From Portulaca oleracea (lineage: Eukaryota > Streptophyta > Magnoliopsida > Caryophyllales > Portulacaceae): 64,000 nucleotides of DNA. Shown piece by piece: positions 10,151 through 21,714 of this stretch. The position numbers and the translations under genes were made by a program. Below the pieces are notes generated by a model. The model saw only the letters and a program-made list of their open reading frames with translations, ran no database searches and was not told the origin of the DNA. How positions within the stretch are numbered: position 1 is the stretch's first letter; each line of letters starts with the position of its first letter. The DNA is taken from NCBI GenBank assembly GCA_029582165.1, contig CM055877.1, forward strand, positions 33,444,249-33,508,248. The letters are read 5' to 3'.

Positions 10151-11340
10151 CATGGATTGACATCAAAAAATTGTGATTTTCTTGCCAAAAATAATGGTAG
10201 CTAATTGCAGCATGCGTGGGAGGTCATTCTTGCAGATTAATGCAATCAAATTTCGCAGATTTTCACCTTACATCACCGTTGTGTTTAGTTTTATATCGAA
10301 GTAACCCAGCCCTGACGAACTGAACAAGAATTGACATTCACAAATGGAGATTCACAAGTTCGTTGCAAATGTTCTTTTTTTTTTTTAAATGAATGCACTG
10401 TGTTTTTCCGATATAAAATCAATTCACTTACAAAGAATTAGGGCTTATCGCATCGATGAGAAGCTGAAATTGATGCTATGCACAGACACATTCATGACCA
10501 CACTGACATACAACACTGACCACACGTCTACGGTGAAACATGTGGGTAGGAATACAACCAACAACAAAAGGGGAGGTGGGGGTGGGGGAGGGTTATTAGA
10601 GTATCCAATCACAATCACCATAGGTCTTAGAAGTACAATAAGTCAATCTTAGAAGTACAATGGGTCAGCACACATATAAAGAGTATTAGGAAGGTAGGAA
10701 GGATCTATTGTGACAACACTGTGTAGATAATGTTGTAACCAAAGTGACCATATTTAATAGAAACCTAAGACTTAAAAAGTACAATGGGTCATTACACATA
10801 TGTAGAGCAATATGGATGGGAATTGAAACTACTGTGACTACACTGTGTCAACAGTATGGCCAGTCGGCGTGCTTACTGTGTAGGCAATGTGGTCAACAAA
10901 GTGACGACAATAGAAATCTAAGTCTTAGAATTACAATGGGTCAACATACATAAGCATATCAGTAATAAGGATGCAAATTGAAACGACTGTAACCACACTG
11001 TGTAAGTTGTGTGGTCAATAATGTGGACAAGTCCAAATGAAGGTAAAAAGGTCAACCACAATCACCATAGGTGACCAACGAAGATGAAGTTAATTAACCC
11101 CCCCAAAATGACCATAATAAGACCATATTTTGATCACACAATACTTTAGCACGTTATTGTTGATGACATGACATTATATAACCACACACTGAGACACAGA
11201 CATGAATTCCACAAATCGAGTAGTAGTGTATCACAACAGGGAATGAGATTAAATGTTGCCAACGAATGACCATAGTGATGTCCTCCCTTTACCACACCCT
11301 TGACCGAAGCAAAAGCCTTTTTATGAAAGGTACGCAATTG
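10151..11340. repeat. TGTGGTCA-rich region, right part
   Basis: Continues the region left of the hAT insertion. TGACCACA/TGTGGTCA octamers occur near 10,494, 10,520, 10,890 and 11,010. A 170-190 bp unit is loosely repeated (CTTAGAAGTACAATGGGTCA near 10,650, 10,775 and 10,925). A G-rich run (GGGGAGGTGGGGGTGGGGGAGGG) lies at 10,570-10,592. No gene recognised. Confidence 0.45.
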
Positions 11341-12021
11341 CGGTGGGGTTTAGTGTGCGGAGTGATCCCCACACCACAGAGGAGAACTAAAGGGAGAGAC
11401 AGTGAAAATACTTCTGCATGGAAGGTGGGTATGCCATCTGGGTAAAGGAAAGGAGGCCTCCGACAGTAGCAGTGACAATGCCTACAGGTCGCTACCTTGC
11501 AAACGTGATTTATCAGTGACATGGACATGTAGTACAACCGACACGGCTTGCCGCTATTCAGATACATACTGTGCTTTCTATACATGTGCTATACATTATG
11601 TACTGGAATAAATTAACATCTATGTGGTTTTTGGTTTTTAATGATTATCATGCTACATCCAAATTGCAACAACATACGTATACATCACTCAATTCATTTG
11701 TAAATTTTATAGTGTGTTATGGCATCAGTCGTTTGTAAATTTCCACAATATTTATTTCAATGGCTTTTTTCCCAAGAAAATGATGGTCACGATTGTGACA
11801 TCCCAATGTCACACCTTTGACCTCTTTAATCCGGGTTTAATTTCTTATTTCTCCCCATTTCCTATAAGTACCTGAAGGTTAACTTTTGTAAGAGAATTTG
11901 GCTTATTATGATTATGAATAGAATGGTGAAACTAATTGCTCTCATTTTTTCCTAAATCTTGTTTCCTTTATCTATAATTGTTGTGTTATGGAGGTGTTGC
12001 ATGTCTCTTCGTTATTGATTA
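11341..12021. other. Unassigned sequence
   Basis: Short ORFs on both strands at 11,289-11,611 have no recognisable similarity and no gene-like context. I see no repeat boundary here. Confidence 0.4.
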
Positions 12022-12024
12022 ATG

Positions 12025-14555
12025 TACTGCTAAAAAACTCCTATTTGGCAACGTTTTTTGGCAATTCAACGGCCTCTTTTCGGTCGTTGCAATAAATGTT
12101 TATAGCCACGATATTCAATTGTTGTTACCATACATTGTTGTCATACGCTTAATACTGGTTTGGGTTTTGAAGGAAGCTTAAGGAGGAATTTTTCACAATA
12201 GAAGTAGTCGTTGCGAAAGATATTGGGCCATAACAATGGCAACGACCACAGTCGTTACAAATAAGATATATCATTTTATTCAACGACCTTGCTTCTTGCA
12301 ATAATTGATATTCATTTATAGCAACGATTTGTTGCGAAAGTTATGAATATACATTTATTGCATACCATTTTATGCAATGACCATTCTTGTTGCAATAGTT
12401 GATATCATAATATATCAATGACCTGTTTTGTTGCAATATATATATCATTATCATGAATATTATGAAATTTTAATTTAATTAGGCAATATAATTATTGTGG
12501 ATGATAGTGTTCTTTTTAAGGAGGTCAATATTTTGAAACAAAAATAAAAGAGAGAAAATTCTAATGTAGGTTATTATCGGTAAGTACTCCTTATTTGTTG
12601 TAGAACTTTACGTGTACGTTATCAACGAATGTAGTCGTTGCGAAAGACGGCCTATGACATTGGTAATGACCAATGTTGTTACGAAAAATGCACAATGTTT
12701 TACGCAACAACCTTTTTTATTGCAATAGTTAATATCTGTATATCTTTTTACAAATATACTTATACAAATATACTTAATAAATAAGTTTGGCAAATTTTCT
12801 ATTCACAAGCCTTATTATAGGATATGAATCGTTAACAAAAATGTCAAATAACATTAAAACAAAACTAAAATTAACACGACATAGTCAAAATATATATTTA
12901 CCATTATGAGAAATAAAATATATTTAGAAATTTTTAAAAAAATTAAAATAAACATAATATAAGTAATACTTATATAGTTACTAATTACTAATACTAATAC
13001 TAATACTATATATGAAATAAAAGATCCTTTTGCAAAGATAAAATCGTCAATTGGTTAGAATATTGAAAAAATTTCAAAAAAAAAAGTGAATATGGAAATC
13101 AAGATATTGAAAAGGAAAAGGAATTGAAAGGAAAAGGAAAAGGAAAAGGAATTGAAGGAGATATTGAAAATAGGTCAAGGAAAAGGAACCCTTAACACTG
13201 TCTCGCACATGTCTTCTTCTTCTTCTAATTAATTGAAAATTTTCGCAACTGCTCTTCTCCCACGCACAAATGTCTTCTTCATCAGTCCAATTCACACCTC
13301 TAACAACACAATCTCGCTTCTTCTGCCAATTTGGAAGGTAACATTCTTCTTCTTGTTCTTCTTATTCTTGTTTTTGTTCTTATTCTTCTTCAGCCGTCGA
13401 CAATGGGATTAGTTTTGCTGTTCTTCTTCTTTGGCCATCAACACTCTTAGTTTATTGTGTATCGATCGATTCTTCTTCCCCATGTTTGATTGTTCAGTTG
13501 ATAGTATCCCATATCTGAAATTTTCAAAAGGAGAGAGACAATGGGTGTGATTAGATGACCATAGGTTATATTCCTCTGCATATTTATAAATTGAGTATGA
13601 ATGTGGGTGGGTTCAAAACGATTATTCATGATAATTGTGCTGTTATGAGCAATCAAGGGAAGAATGAATTTTTTTTCTAGGAAGGAAAACTTGAATTTAC
13701 ATGAGGGAAGGGGCTGTTGATTGTGGCGGTGAAGAAAGATAGATAGTGTGAGGATCGTATTTCGTTAGTTGATGATATGATTACGCAGGATGGAATTATG
13801 TTAGTGCAACATTCAACAATAATTAGAGAGATACATAGGTTATATTCCTACTCTTTCTCTCTTGTCCACTCCTAGTCACAAAATCCCCAACAAAATGCAA
13901 CAATTGGACTCTGTTATGTGTGTTGCCATATTTTCAGATGAGCTTTCTGTTTGCTCTAGCTGTTTGCTGCCACCCCTGGTACGTGTATTTTCTTGCCCCA
14001 GTCGTTAATTTAGAGGGACATGGTGATATGTTGATCTAAAGTGTTGCCCAGAATTTTGTGTCTCTTTAGCTCGTCATCTTGAAGAATGTTTCCTTGGTGG
14101 TTGTGGTCTTCCTAAGCCTATGTTGAACTGAAAATCTAGTTGTATGGGTTACCTCTTCATACTGTTATTTGGCAACAACAATGACGTTGTGAATGATTTT
14201 TCATAGACATTTGCAACAACATGGTCGTTTCAAAAGTGAGTGGATTTGGCAACAACTGTGTCGTTGTGATGAGTAGTCATTTCTTTTGCAACGAATTTTA
14301 TTGTTAAGGATAAAACTAGATTCAACATGCTTGAGAAAAGGGTGAATGGCAACGACCTCTCTTTCGCAGCGATTGCAGTCGTTGCAAAAACCAAGTTTTT
14401 AGCAACAACAGAAGTTGTTGCAGGTTTCTTTTGCAACGCCCATACAGGTAATGACCCTACAATGACTTTAGTCGTTGCCTAAAACGTTTATGGCAACGAC
14501 TTTGGGTCTTCTGCAACAATAAACGACATTGCCAAAAACAGGTTTGTTAGTAGTG
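12025..14555. mobile_element. Non-autonomous CACTA element
   Basis: The right end read inward is CACTACTAACAAACCTG. The left end is TACTGCTAAAAAACTCC, the same terminus with C-to-T and A-to-G changes. Both are flanked by the trinucleotide ATG (12,022-12,024 and 14,556-14,558), the 3-bp target duplication expected for CACTA. Both subterminal zones (12,040-12,740 and 14,160-14,530) are packed with GCAACGAC/GTCGTTGC motifs, the likely transposase-binding repeats. The interior (12,780-14,100) has no transposase. It has AAGGAAAAGG repeats near 13,100-13,190 and TTCTTCTT-rich stretches. The terminal base change probably makes it immobile. Confidence 0.8.
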
Positions 14556-14840
14556 ATGGTGGATCCTTCCTTTGTCTATTTATTGTAGATTGATAGTTAT
14601 CGGATTGTGATTAACCCTTTATCCCGGGTTCATATCCAGCCTTTTGGGTGATTTCAAGGTCTTAGTTAAGGTGTTAATCAATTAATCATTTTTCCGATTT
14701 GATTATTGTGGGTTTGTAGTGGTATTTGGAGATCAAAATCATCTCTTTTGGTTGTTCGAATATTATTTTGTTGTTTTGATCATCAATCGTTTTGGAGTAA
14801 TCAACGATCGTTCCCTCCATCAACTCAAGCAAACCGAGCC
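14556..14840. other. Unassigned sequence between CACTA and LINE remnant
   Basis: No feature recognised. Small ORFs on both strands across 14,686-14,912 have no similarity that I can name. Confidence 0.4.
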
Positions 14841-15600
14841 CCATCACACCACACCCCCGGAAGGGTTCAAGCAAGCAATGGAGCTATGCTAGCATTAGGA
14901 CCTACGATTTGATTGCTAGTGCTTTACTTGGTCGAATAAATGAGAACATGATCAATATGTGAAGACAGGTTAGACATTTCTTGACAAACAAGGGGTGTTT
15001 TGATGTTTTCCCCTGGAATAGGGTTGAACCGCTTAGTAAGAGACCATCTGAGCACTTGCCCATCATTCTCACAACGGAGAAACATGTGGCAAGGCAAAGG
15101 GCTGACAAAAACAAGGCTTCACCAACTCAGTTCGAGAAAAATTGGTTTAAGAAAGAAAACTGTGAGAGTGAGATCCAACAAGCATAGGAAGAAGGCTTTG
15201 GACTTGGGCCTTGTGAGAGGCTAAATGGGGTCTACGAGGCCCTAAAAAGTAACATGGATCAAGATTATAAGAAGATGACAGATGACATGAAGGAGTTGGA
15301 TAAAATAAAATAAAATAAGCCTAAAACAAGAAAGCCTTAATGGAGAACCTGACCCTTCCGAGGGATCTTGTTACAGATCATGACAAGCTTGAAGAAGTGT
15401 GTGAAGTGTAACGGGCAACGCAACAAACAAGTTTGGCTGTGGGAAGGATATATAATCACAAGATTTTTCCATGAGAAAGCATCCTAGAGGTAGTGAAAGA
15501 ACAAAACTATTCATATCAAAGATGAAACAAGAGGTTAGTGCGGTGGGAAGAGGAGATAGAGGGGGTGATGACCAGGTATTTTTAACACCTCTTTAGTGCC
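14841..15600 (+). pseudogene. L1-type LINE remnant: endonuclease C-terminus and EN-RT linker
   Basis: A plus-strand frame (14,981-15,187) reads FPWNRVEPLSKRPSEHLPI, matching the C-terminal end of the LINE endonuclease (FP-x3-V-x-HL-x-R-x2-SDH-x-PI). It continues into QFEKNWFKKENCES, the conserved linker that follows in plant L1 ORF2. After a stop and frame changes, KQVWLWEGY, RFFHEKAS and TIHIKDETRG correspond to the usual W-L-x-x-G-D-x-N-T-x-FFH-x-x-A segment upstream of reverse transcriptase. The His of SDH is kept but Asp is Glu (SEH). Frames are broken several times and the RT itself is missing, so the copy is dead. The 5' part lies outside or has been lost. Confidence 0.65.
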
Positions 15601-15779
15601 GAAGAGAACTCACATACTCGGTCTGTGAAAAACCTAGTCAAGCCTCAAATGACCTAGGAGACAAACCATTTGTTGGGTTTTTTAAGTGATCTATTTCCTA
15701 AACAGATGCAGATTAATTGACAGAAAATTCTTAACAATTCTTAACAATTAATCACCCAGGAAAGACTACAACTGCATGA

Positions 15780-16060
15780 CATGAATATATTTTCTTTAAA
15801 TTCTTCTAAACCTCTACACACTCATTCATTTCAAATTTATTATGGTGAAATCTTTTTTCAAAATAGTCGAGTCTGAGAGTTTTCTAACTCTTGGACACAT
15901 AACCTTACCCCCAAACTTGGATTTCAAGTTCGTAGGCCAGAGTTTTGTTCTAAGGTTTGTAGGTTTACTTAAAATCAACTAAGGACTGTTTTAATTATAA
16001 TTTTCCTTGTTTAAATTCATGTTTATTTTCACTAATTTGTATTTATGGTGAAGTGTTAAT
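15780..16060 (+). mobile_element. Gypsy LTR tail fragment
   Basis: TAACCTTACCCCCAAACTTGG, then AAGTTCGTAGGCCAGAGT and AAATCAACTAAGGACTGTTTT, parallel the segments at 52,366-52,455 (TAACCTTACCCCCGGACTTA, GGGTTCATGGACCAGAGT, AAATCGGCTGACGACTCTTTT). This is therefore a diverged copy of the LTR tail found there. No terminus is defined. Confidence 0.5.
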
Positions 16061-16100
16061 TTAAGCCTTGATACAAGACACAAAAAGGACAGTTCAACAT

Positions 16101-16295
16101 AAAAATAGTAGCGAAGGCCACTTCTCCTTGGGCATTATTCTTTGCAAAAATAGTAGACAAGGCCACTTGGCCTTGGCACTTATTTTGGCCAAAACAATAT
16201 CGAAGGTCGTTCGACCTTGGGCGCTGTATAAGGCAGAACAGTAGCCAAGGGCACTTGACCTTGGGAACTATTTTGGCCAAAAAAATAGCGAAGGC
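16101..16295. repeat. 45-bp tandem repeat with a hairpin in each unit
   Basis: Units start near 16,101, 16,145, 16,191, 16,235 and 16,279 (last one partial). Each holds AATA(G/T), then a palindromic core: AAGGCCACTTCTCCTT, AAGGCCACTTGGCCTT, AAGGTCGTTCGACCTT, AAGGGCACTTGACCTT. Units 2 and 3 differ by paired changes that keep the stem. A frame across it on the minus strand is a by-product of the repetition. Confidence 0.7.
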
Positions 16296-16308
16296 AATAT
16301 TGAATGAG

Positions 16309-16960
16309 TAAGGTCGCTTATGCTAGTGCCACAGGGAGCCTAATGTATGCTATGTTGTGTACACGACCTGATATTTGCTTCGCAGTTGGATTGGTAAGTC
16401 ATTACCAAAACAACCCGGGACTTGAACATTGGAAAGCCATCTAATGAATATTGCACTATCTTTAGGGAACCACAAATTTGGTATTATGTTACCAAGGAGG
16501 AGACCTAAAGCTGAGGTGAGCTTGATGAGTCGAGGTCAACCTCAGGTTATGTTTTCACTATTGGTGGGGCAGCTATATCTTGGTGCAGTAAGAAGCAAGA
16601 CTACATATTATTATCGACCATGGAAGCCGAGTATGTTGCTTGTTGCGTCCCTGCTTAGGAGGTAGTTTGGCTTAGGAGCTTTCTCCAAGATCTCAATCTC
16701 ACCTTGAGAATTGATGATCCAGTGGAGATGTGGTGCGGCAATACTGCTGCTATTCAATATGCTAAGGATCCTAAGTTTCATAGAAAAGCTAAGCATATCA
16801 AGAGGCACTACCACTTTGTGAGGGGCACAATCAAACAAACGGAAGTTATTGTATGATACCTATCTACTAATAAGATGATAGTTGATCCTCTAACTAAGCC
16901 TACCCCTAGAGATGTGTTCAAAACTCACACGATGAGTTTATGCTTAAAGAGAGTTTAGTT
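16309..16960 (+). pseudogene. Ty1/copia RT C-terminus and RNase H remnant
   Basis: Successive frames read YASATGSLMYAMLCTRPDI, HYQNNPGLEHWKAI, then after frame changes a segment corresponding to GYVFTIGGAAISWCSKKQ, EAEYVAC, WCGNTAAIQYAKDP and FHRKAKHIKRHYHF. It closes with the DPLTKP segment and MSLCLKRV before a stop near 16,957. This is the standard order of the end of copia RT, RNase H and the C-terminal polyprotein tail. At least four stops or frameshifts are present and the N-terminal two thirds of the polyprotein are missing. Confidence 0.75.
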
Positions 16961-18260
16961 GTATGAGATATCTTATATGGACATATTATTCACAATCAAC
17001 ATTTCAATGTAATAAGGATTGATGTTTCTCTCTTACCCAAATGTTTATTGTGTTGTTTCTTTTTATGGTTGCTTAATAGGCACATGTGTTAGTTACTAGC
17101 TAGGCTTCTGAGAATCAAGTCACACAGATTATCAACCCTAATACTTAAGTAGTGGTTAAGATGAGACTTAACCAAATTTTGCACTGAGGGTGTAGTATTG
17201 GTAATATTTATACTTAGGTAGTATAAATAATTAATTCAAATTGTCGCCTTAGTAAGTCTAAGATGAGATTTTCTAAAATCGAATATAAAACAACCTTATA
17301 TTGACGCCTTAAGTTGGATTAAGAATGACTAAGCTATGCTGAGTACATTGCTTTGGTAACTCAAGTTAGTTTTTGAGGTAAAACTAGACTTGTAATCGGC
17401 ACGGTATAAAGAGAAGTGACGAATTTACCTTAGTGGGAGTTATACCATGACGCACATCTCATACTGCGTGTGCTAAAAGTCGATCTAGTGGAGTGACAAT
17501 TATTTCCCTACCTTTTCACTGTGTGATCCTAGTATATTTCATTGTCTACATCTTTGCAATTCCTTTTGACTTTATACTATGGCATGGAATTTAAGTAAGA
17601 TGTTTGCTACTTTAGTGTGCACTCCAAGAACTATGAAATTATACAGTTCAACAGAACACACTAGGAAAGCGATATCACTAAAATAAAATGCCATGAGTAG
17701 CTACGGAAAACTATTCCACATTTACCATATCAGCCTGGACGATTATATACTGGAAATATAATAAGTGATATATCGTTTGGCATAAAGGGATTGTGCATGC
17801 CATTAGGTGATGTTATGGATGGTTTAGGGCATTGTTAGTTCTTTGTACGGTATGATGTTGGTGAGATGGTGATTTGATATAACACTACTTGCTCTTATCG
17901 ATCGCACACCTCATTGCTTGTATGAAATGAGGAGACAACTACATGATAAGAATTTTTTCCCTGTTCGACTTATGTGGCTGAATGAGAGCTGTTAGTGAAT
18001 AAACACCACATAAGGGATAAGAATGAAAATTCTTATCCAAAGGCAGCTCTTCTTAACTAAGTCAACCTATATTATATATGTCTTTGTGAGAGACATTTTC
18101 TGGTTGATGAAAAGATTTATTTTCGTTTTCATTTCTTTTCTCTGTCCATAAATTGCTATTAATTTAGTGAAAGGTTTGAGATGTGATTTTTCTGATGACT
18201 TTGTATTGTGGTAGCCATCGGCGATTACGTGACATCAAATGTGAAGACTGTGATTCAGTC
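16961..18260 (+). other. Sequence downstream of copia remnant; possible LTR
   Basis: No ORF. Its position after the polyprotein end suggests 3' untranslated and LTR sequence of the copia remnant, but I cannot find both LTR ends. A perfect inverted repeat GGATAAGAAT/ATTCTTATCC (18,016-18,039) with an outer arm pair CTTATGTGG/CCACATAAG lies near 17,970-18,015. Confidence 0.35.
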
Positions 18261-18422
18261 ATAGTTATTAAAATCCTGATTCTGATCTACGATGCTACGA
18301 CTTTATGATCCAAAATCCTCGATGCGATTCTACTATCTACATTATGATCCACGATCCTGTAAGGGTTAATTCCGATCCTTACTACCCCATGGATCTGAGT
18401 TAGGATCTCGATTTAAACAACT
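18261..18422. mobile_element. Small dispersed element, MITE-like (copy 2)
   Basis: Second copy of the element at 9,867-10,027, in the same orientation, sharing GTTATTAAAATCC, CGATGCGATTCTACTATCTA and ATGATCCACGATCCTGT. Confidence 0.6.
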
Positions 18423-18905
18423 TTGGATTGATCAGTGGAACAATATCTCGACAATCTGATCCGCTTCCACATTTAAGAGGTATTTCTAATACCGTTTAAC
18501 ATAAGTCATCACATATATTGATAACTTCATGATCAAAATTTTTAAAATTTAACAATAAAATAACCAAAGATGATAATTGAAATGAAAGGGAACAACATAT
18601 ACTAAGAGTTAACTTTGGTTTGAAAGTCAAATGACTCGTGTTTCACAGGTGTCCAATTTTCACAACCTTCTCAAACGCAATGGCATCACCGCAGAGGATA
18701 TATCCTCCTCGCTTTTCCCTTTTTTTTTTTGGTTCCAATCACCTTGTATTGAAGGGAGTAGAACTCAAGCACAATGAATTAAGTTGTCTCCCTGCAGTAT
18801 AATTATCAAAATAAATAATAACTGAAAAGTAGCTAATAAGATATTAGACCAATTTTTGTTTTTCTTTTGTTTAGTTTTTAAAAAGCGTTTTTTTTTTTTG
18901 TTTAG

Positions 18906-19150
18906 AGAAACTGCCAACCGTGCAAGATTATTCATTACCATTCAACAAAATATTCATGTCTGCACGGCCCAAAGATAAAGTTTTTCGGGATCCTCCTCTA
19001 GCCGTACTCGAGTTGATGAGCTATAAGGTCAAAAGTGAGTTAGAGAATGATCAACTCTATTCCCCTCTCTACATACACGATGCCCTGAAATCACATGGAA
19101 ATCATATAGGACGAAATTCAGACCATGTCCACTTTTTAGATCTTGAATAG
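18906..19150 (+). CDS. Unidentified ORF, possible 3' exon
   Basis: Eighty-one codons are open from a possible splice acceptor (TTTTTGTTTAG, ending 18,905) to TAG at 19,148, reading KLPTVQDYSLPFNKIFM at the start and HVHFLDLE at the end. There is no ATG at the start. A frame further left (near 18,625, MTRVSQVSNFHNLLKRNG) could be an upstream exon. I do not recognise the protein. The last 50 bases are duplicated just downstream (see 19,088-19,205), so it may be a captured or decayed fragment. Confidence 0.2.
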
Positions 19151-19205
19151 CTAAAATCACATGGAAATCATAAAAGACGAAATTCGGACCGTGTCCACTT
19201 TATAT
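19088..19205. repeat. 66-bp tandem duplication
   Basis: AAATCACATGGAAATCAT, then GACGAAATTC and CCACTTT, occur at 19,088 and again at 19,154 with few differences. Confidence 0.75.
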
Positions 19206-19647
19206 TCCCTTTGAAGAATTCTGTGTGAGTAGGTCCCCTGGGACCTACGAAGATTTATGGAGTTGTACAAAATCATATGTGGCTACGAAATTTCGTGGGC
19301 AGTTGTGAATGAGATCAAATTCTGGAAAATAAAACGAAAGAAGATAGAACTAAGCAATTTCGTGTGTTGTTGTCAGGCATGTTAGCTCAGCTCCGCTAAA
19401 GGAATCAACCAGCAGATACCAGATGTGGTTCCTTTTTGGCTTCAGTAAAGGTCAAATGCCAATATGCAGCTATACATATTTAGCTTATCATAGCTAGTAT
19501 AATACCAACATAGAAATCATTGTAAATTTGTTTGGTGGTTTTCTGTCAGCTTCTTCCTTGTGGTGCTTTTGAGTCTTGTATGATGGACTTGTTACTGTCG
19601 TAGTTTAAAAATAAATCATATCTATTAAAAATATTATTGCCTCTCTT
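19206..19647. other. Unassigned AT-rich sequence
   Basis: No ORF or repeat boundary recognised. Confidence 0.4.
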
Positions 19648-20266
19648 ATTACATTTACCATACCTGACATTTGTGGTAATAATTTTTACACATCCAATAT
19701 TTGTAAAATAATTTTTACCGTACCTGACATTAAGTGTTTATATATTTAACCCTCTTGACGTATTTTATAATTGATTTTTGTTGGATTTTCTGGTGAACAT
19801 TAAAAATATAAATATGAATTGACTTTTTTACCCTTGTTATTAATTCTTTTGACTTTAAATTAAACATGAATTGACTTTTTTACCCTTAATATTAATTCAT
19901 ATGACATTTAAACTCCAACCTTTTCTCTACCTTATTTCTTCGAAAACCCAACCCCTCCCTATTCTAAAATTAAAAACCCACTTATAAAATATTGTATTAA
20001 ATATTAAGGGTAAAAAATCAATTTTAATGGAAGAAATATCTTATAATGAAAATGAAAAATGAAAAAGAATTAATATCAAGTGTAAAAAAATCAATTCATA
20101 TTTATATTATTATTGTTCGCAGGAAAATCCAACAAAAATCAAATATAAAAATATCTTAAGAGGTTTAAATATATGAATACTTAATGTCAGGTAAGGTAAA
20201 AATTATTTCACAAATGTCGGGTGTGTAAAAATTATTGCCACAAATGTCAAGTAGAGTAAATGTAAT
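19648..20266. mobile_element. Non-autonomous foldback element, about 620 bp
   Basis: The left arm (ATTACATTTACC, ACCTGACATTTGTGG, AATAATTTTTACAC) is the reverse complement of the right arm ending TGTAAT at 20,266. Pairing covers about 240 bases with scattered mismatches. No ORF lies between the arms, which hold AATTGACTTTTTTACCCTT in both orientations. I could not find a convincing target duplication, so the superfamily is open; a MULE is plausible from arm length. Confidence 0.65.
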
Positions 20267-21705
20267 TTACTCCTTTAATTTTTATGTTTTATTGTAGAAT
20301 TTATGATACTTGCACTTTTCAACTAGCATAGTTGAAAAAAAATAATTATGATAGAATCTCCTTAAAATATTAAATTTTTCAAAGTTTATATCTCGACAAA
20401 TAGTATTACTTATTGAAGCAAGTTCTTTCATCAATATATATTGATTTCGGTTTACTTACAAATATATTATAGAGTAATTATATATTTCAACTATCATAGT
20501 TAAAAAATTTCAATTAAGGTAGAATTTTCCGTGAAATTTCTCACATCGTGTCGCTACCTTGTATGACCGTGAAACACTCATTCAGAAGTGATAAACTACA
20601 TACTCTTAACCTAAACATAAATTTTGCGTATGTTCTTTAATATTTGCAGAAATATGCTACGTACAATTTAAGTCATGTTTTACATGTCCATTATAATCTT
20701 ATTGTAGCTTGTAAAATAACATAATTTCGTGATTTTGCTTGTTTCATTTCATCAAATAGGTAAAAATTACTTCAATCTCTAGTGAAAAAAGAGGTAAACT
20801 TGACAAGCTTGGTAAGTGGTGCCTACAATTAAATCATACACGTTTTTTTTTTTTGAGATTATTATTATATATATATATATCAAAGTGTTTTTACGTGATA
20901 AGTCTTCGTTTGATTCGTAGCAGCTCCCCAATTTATTTGCGCAAAAATACCAAATTTTATAGCATCTACAAATATTATTCACTTGGAAAAGTGCATAAGA
21001 GTTTAAAATCATATTTGGACTATCAATAACCAACATGAACATTAGTTTTAGATAGTTCTTACACATAAGTAAATATATCAAGATTTCTTCAAATTATTCC
21101 GGATAAGTTTGGGAACGTCAAATGACGGTGGTTTTATTTAACACTTAACTATCTTGATAAGTAAACATTTGAGCTTGTTTCATCCTTCTCTACCTTGATA
21201 TTAAATGTTGAAATGGATGTGTGATTTGTTTGCATAAAAAGATACGTATATCAACACATGATTAACATATGTACCTTGCAAATTGCTATTTAAGATTATA
21301 AGTTCAACTCCAATTTGATCTCCTCTTACTCGGATCCTTCTGTTGTCCACTCAATAAGCTTCAGTCAATCAAACCTAGATATATACAAAAGCAATAGTAA
21401 TTTTATTTAGGCTACATCTTATTGTGTCCCTCGGGACACATGCTATAAATAATAATATTTTAATAGATAACAAGGTATAGATAATGCTTATAGTTAGAGG
21501 TCTATAGCATGAGAGACAAGTAATATTTAATTATTTAAATGCTAAAAAAATAAAAGATAAAGCAAAATAATTTTTATTTTATTTTTCCCTCTATCATATT
21601 CTCTCTATCTCTCTTCCCTTCCATCACCCCCTCTCTCCTCTTATCCTTCAATGTCTCTAAGAACAACCAATTGTCTCTTAAGTTGGACGGTGACCCTATT
21701 TTCCT
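20267..21705. other. AT-rich intergenic sequence
   Basis: No recognisable gene. The 100-codon minus-strand frame at 20,779-21,081 has AT-driven composition and no known motif. A small palindrome GTGTCCCTCGGGACAC lies at 21,424-21,439. Confidence 0.45.
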
Positions 21706-21714
21706 TTTTATTTA
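21706..21714. repeat. Target-site duplication of Pack-MULE (left)
   Basis: TTTTATTTA, repeated at 23,138-23,146. Nine bases is the MULE length, though the AT-rich sequence lowers its weight. Confidence 0.7.
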
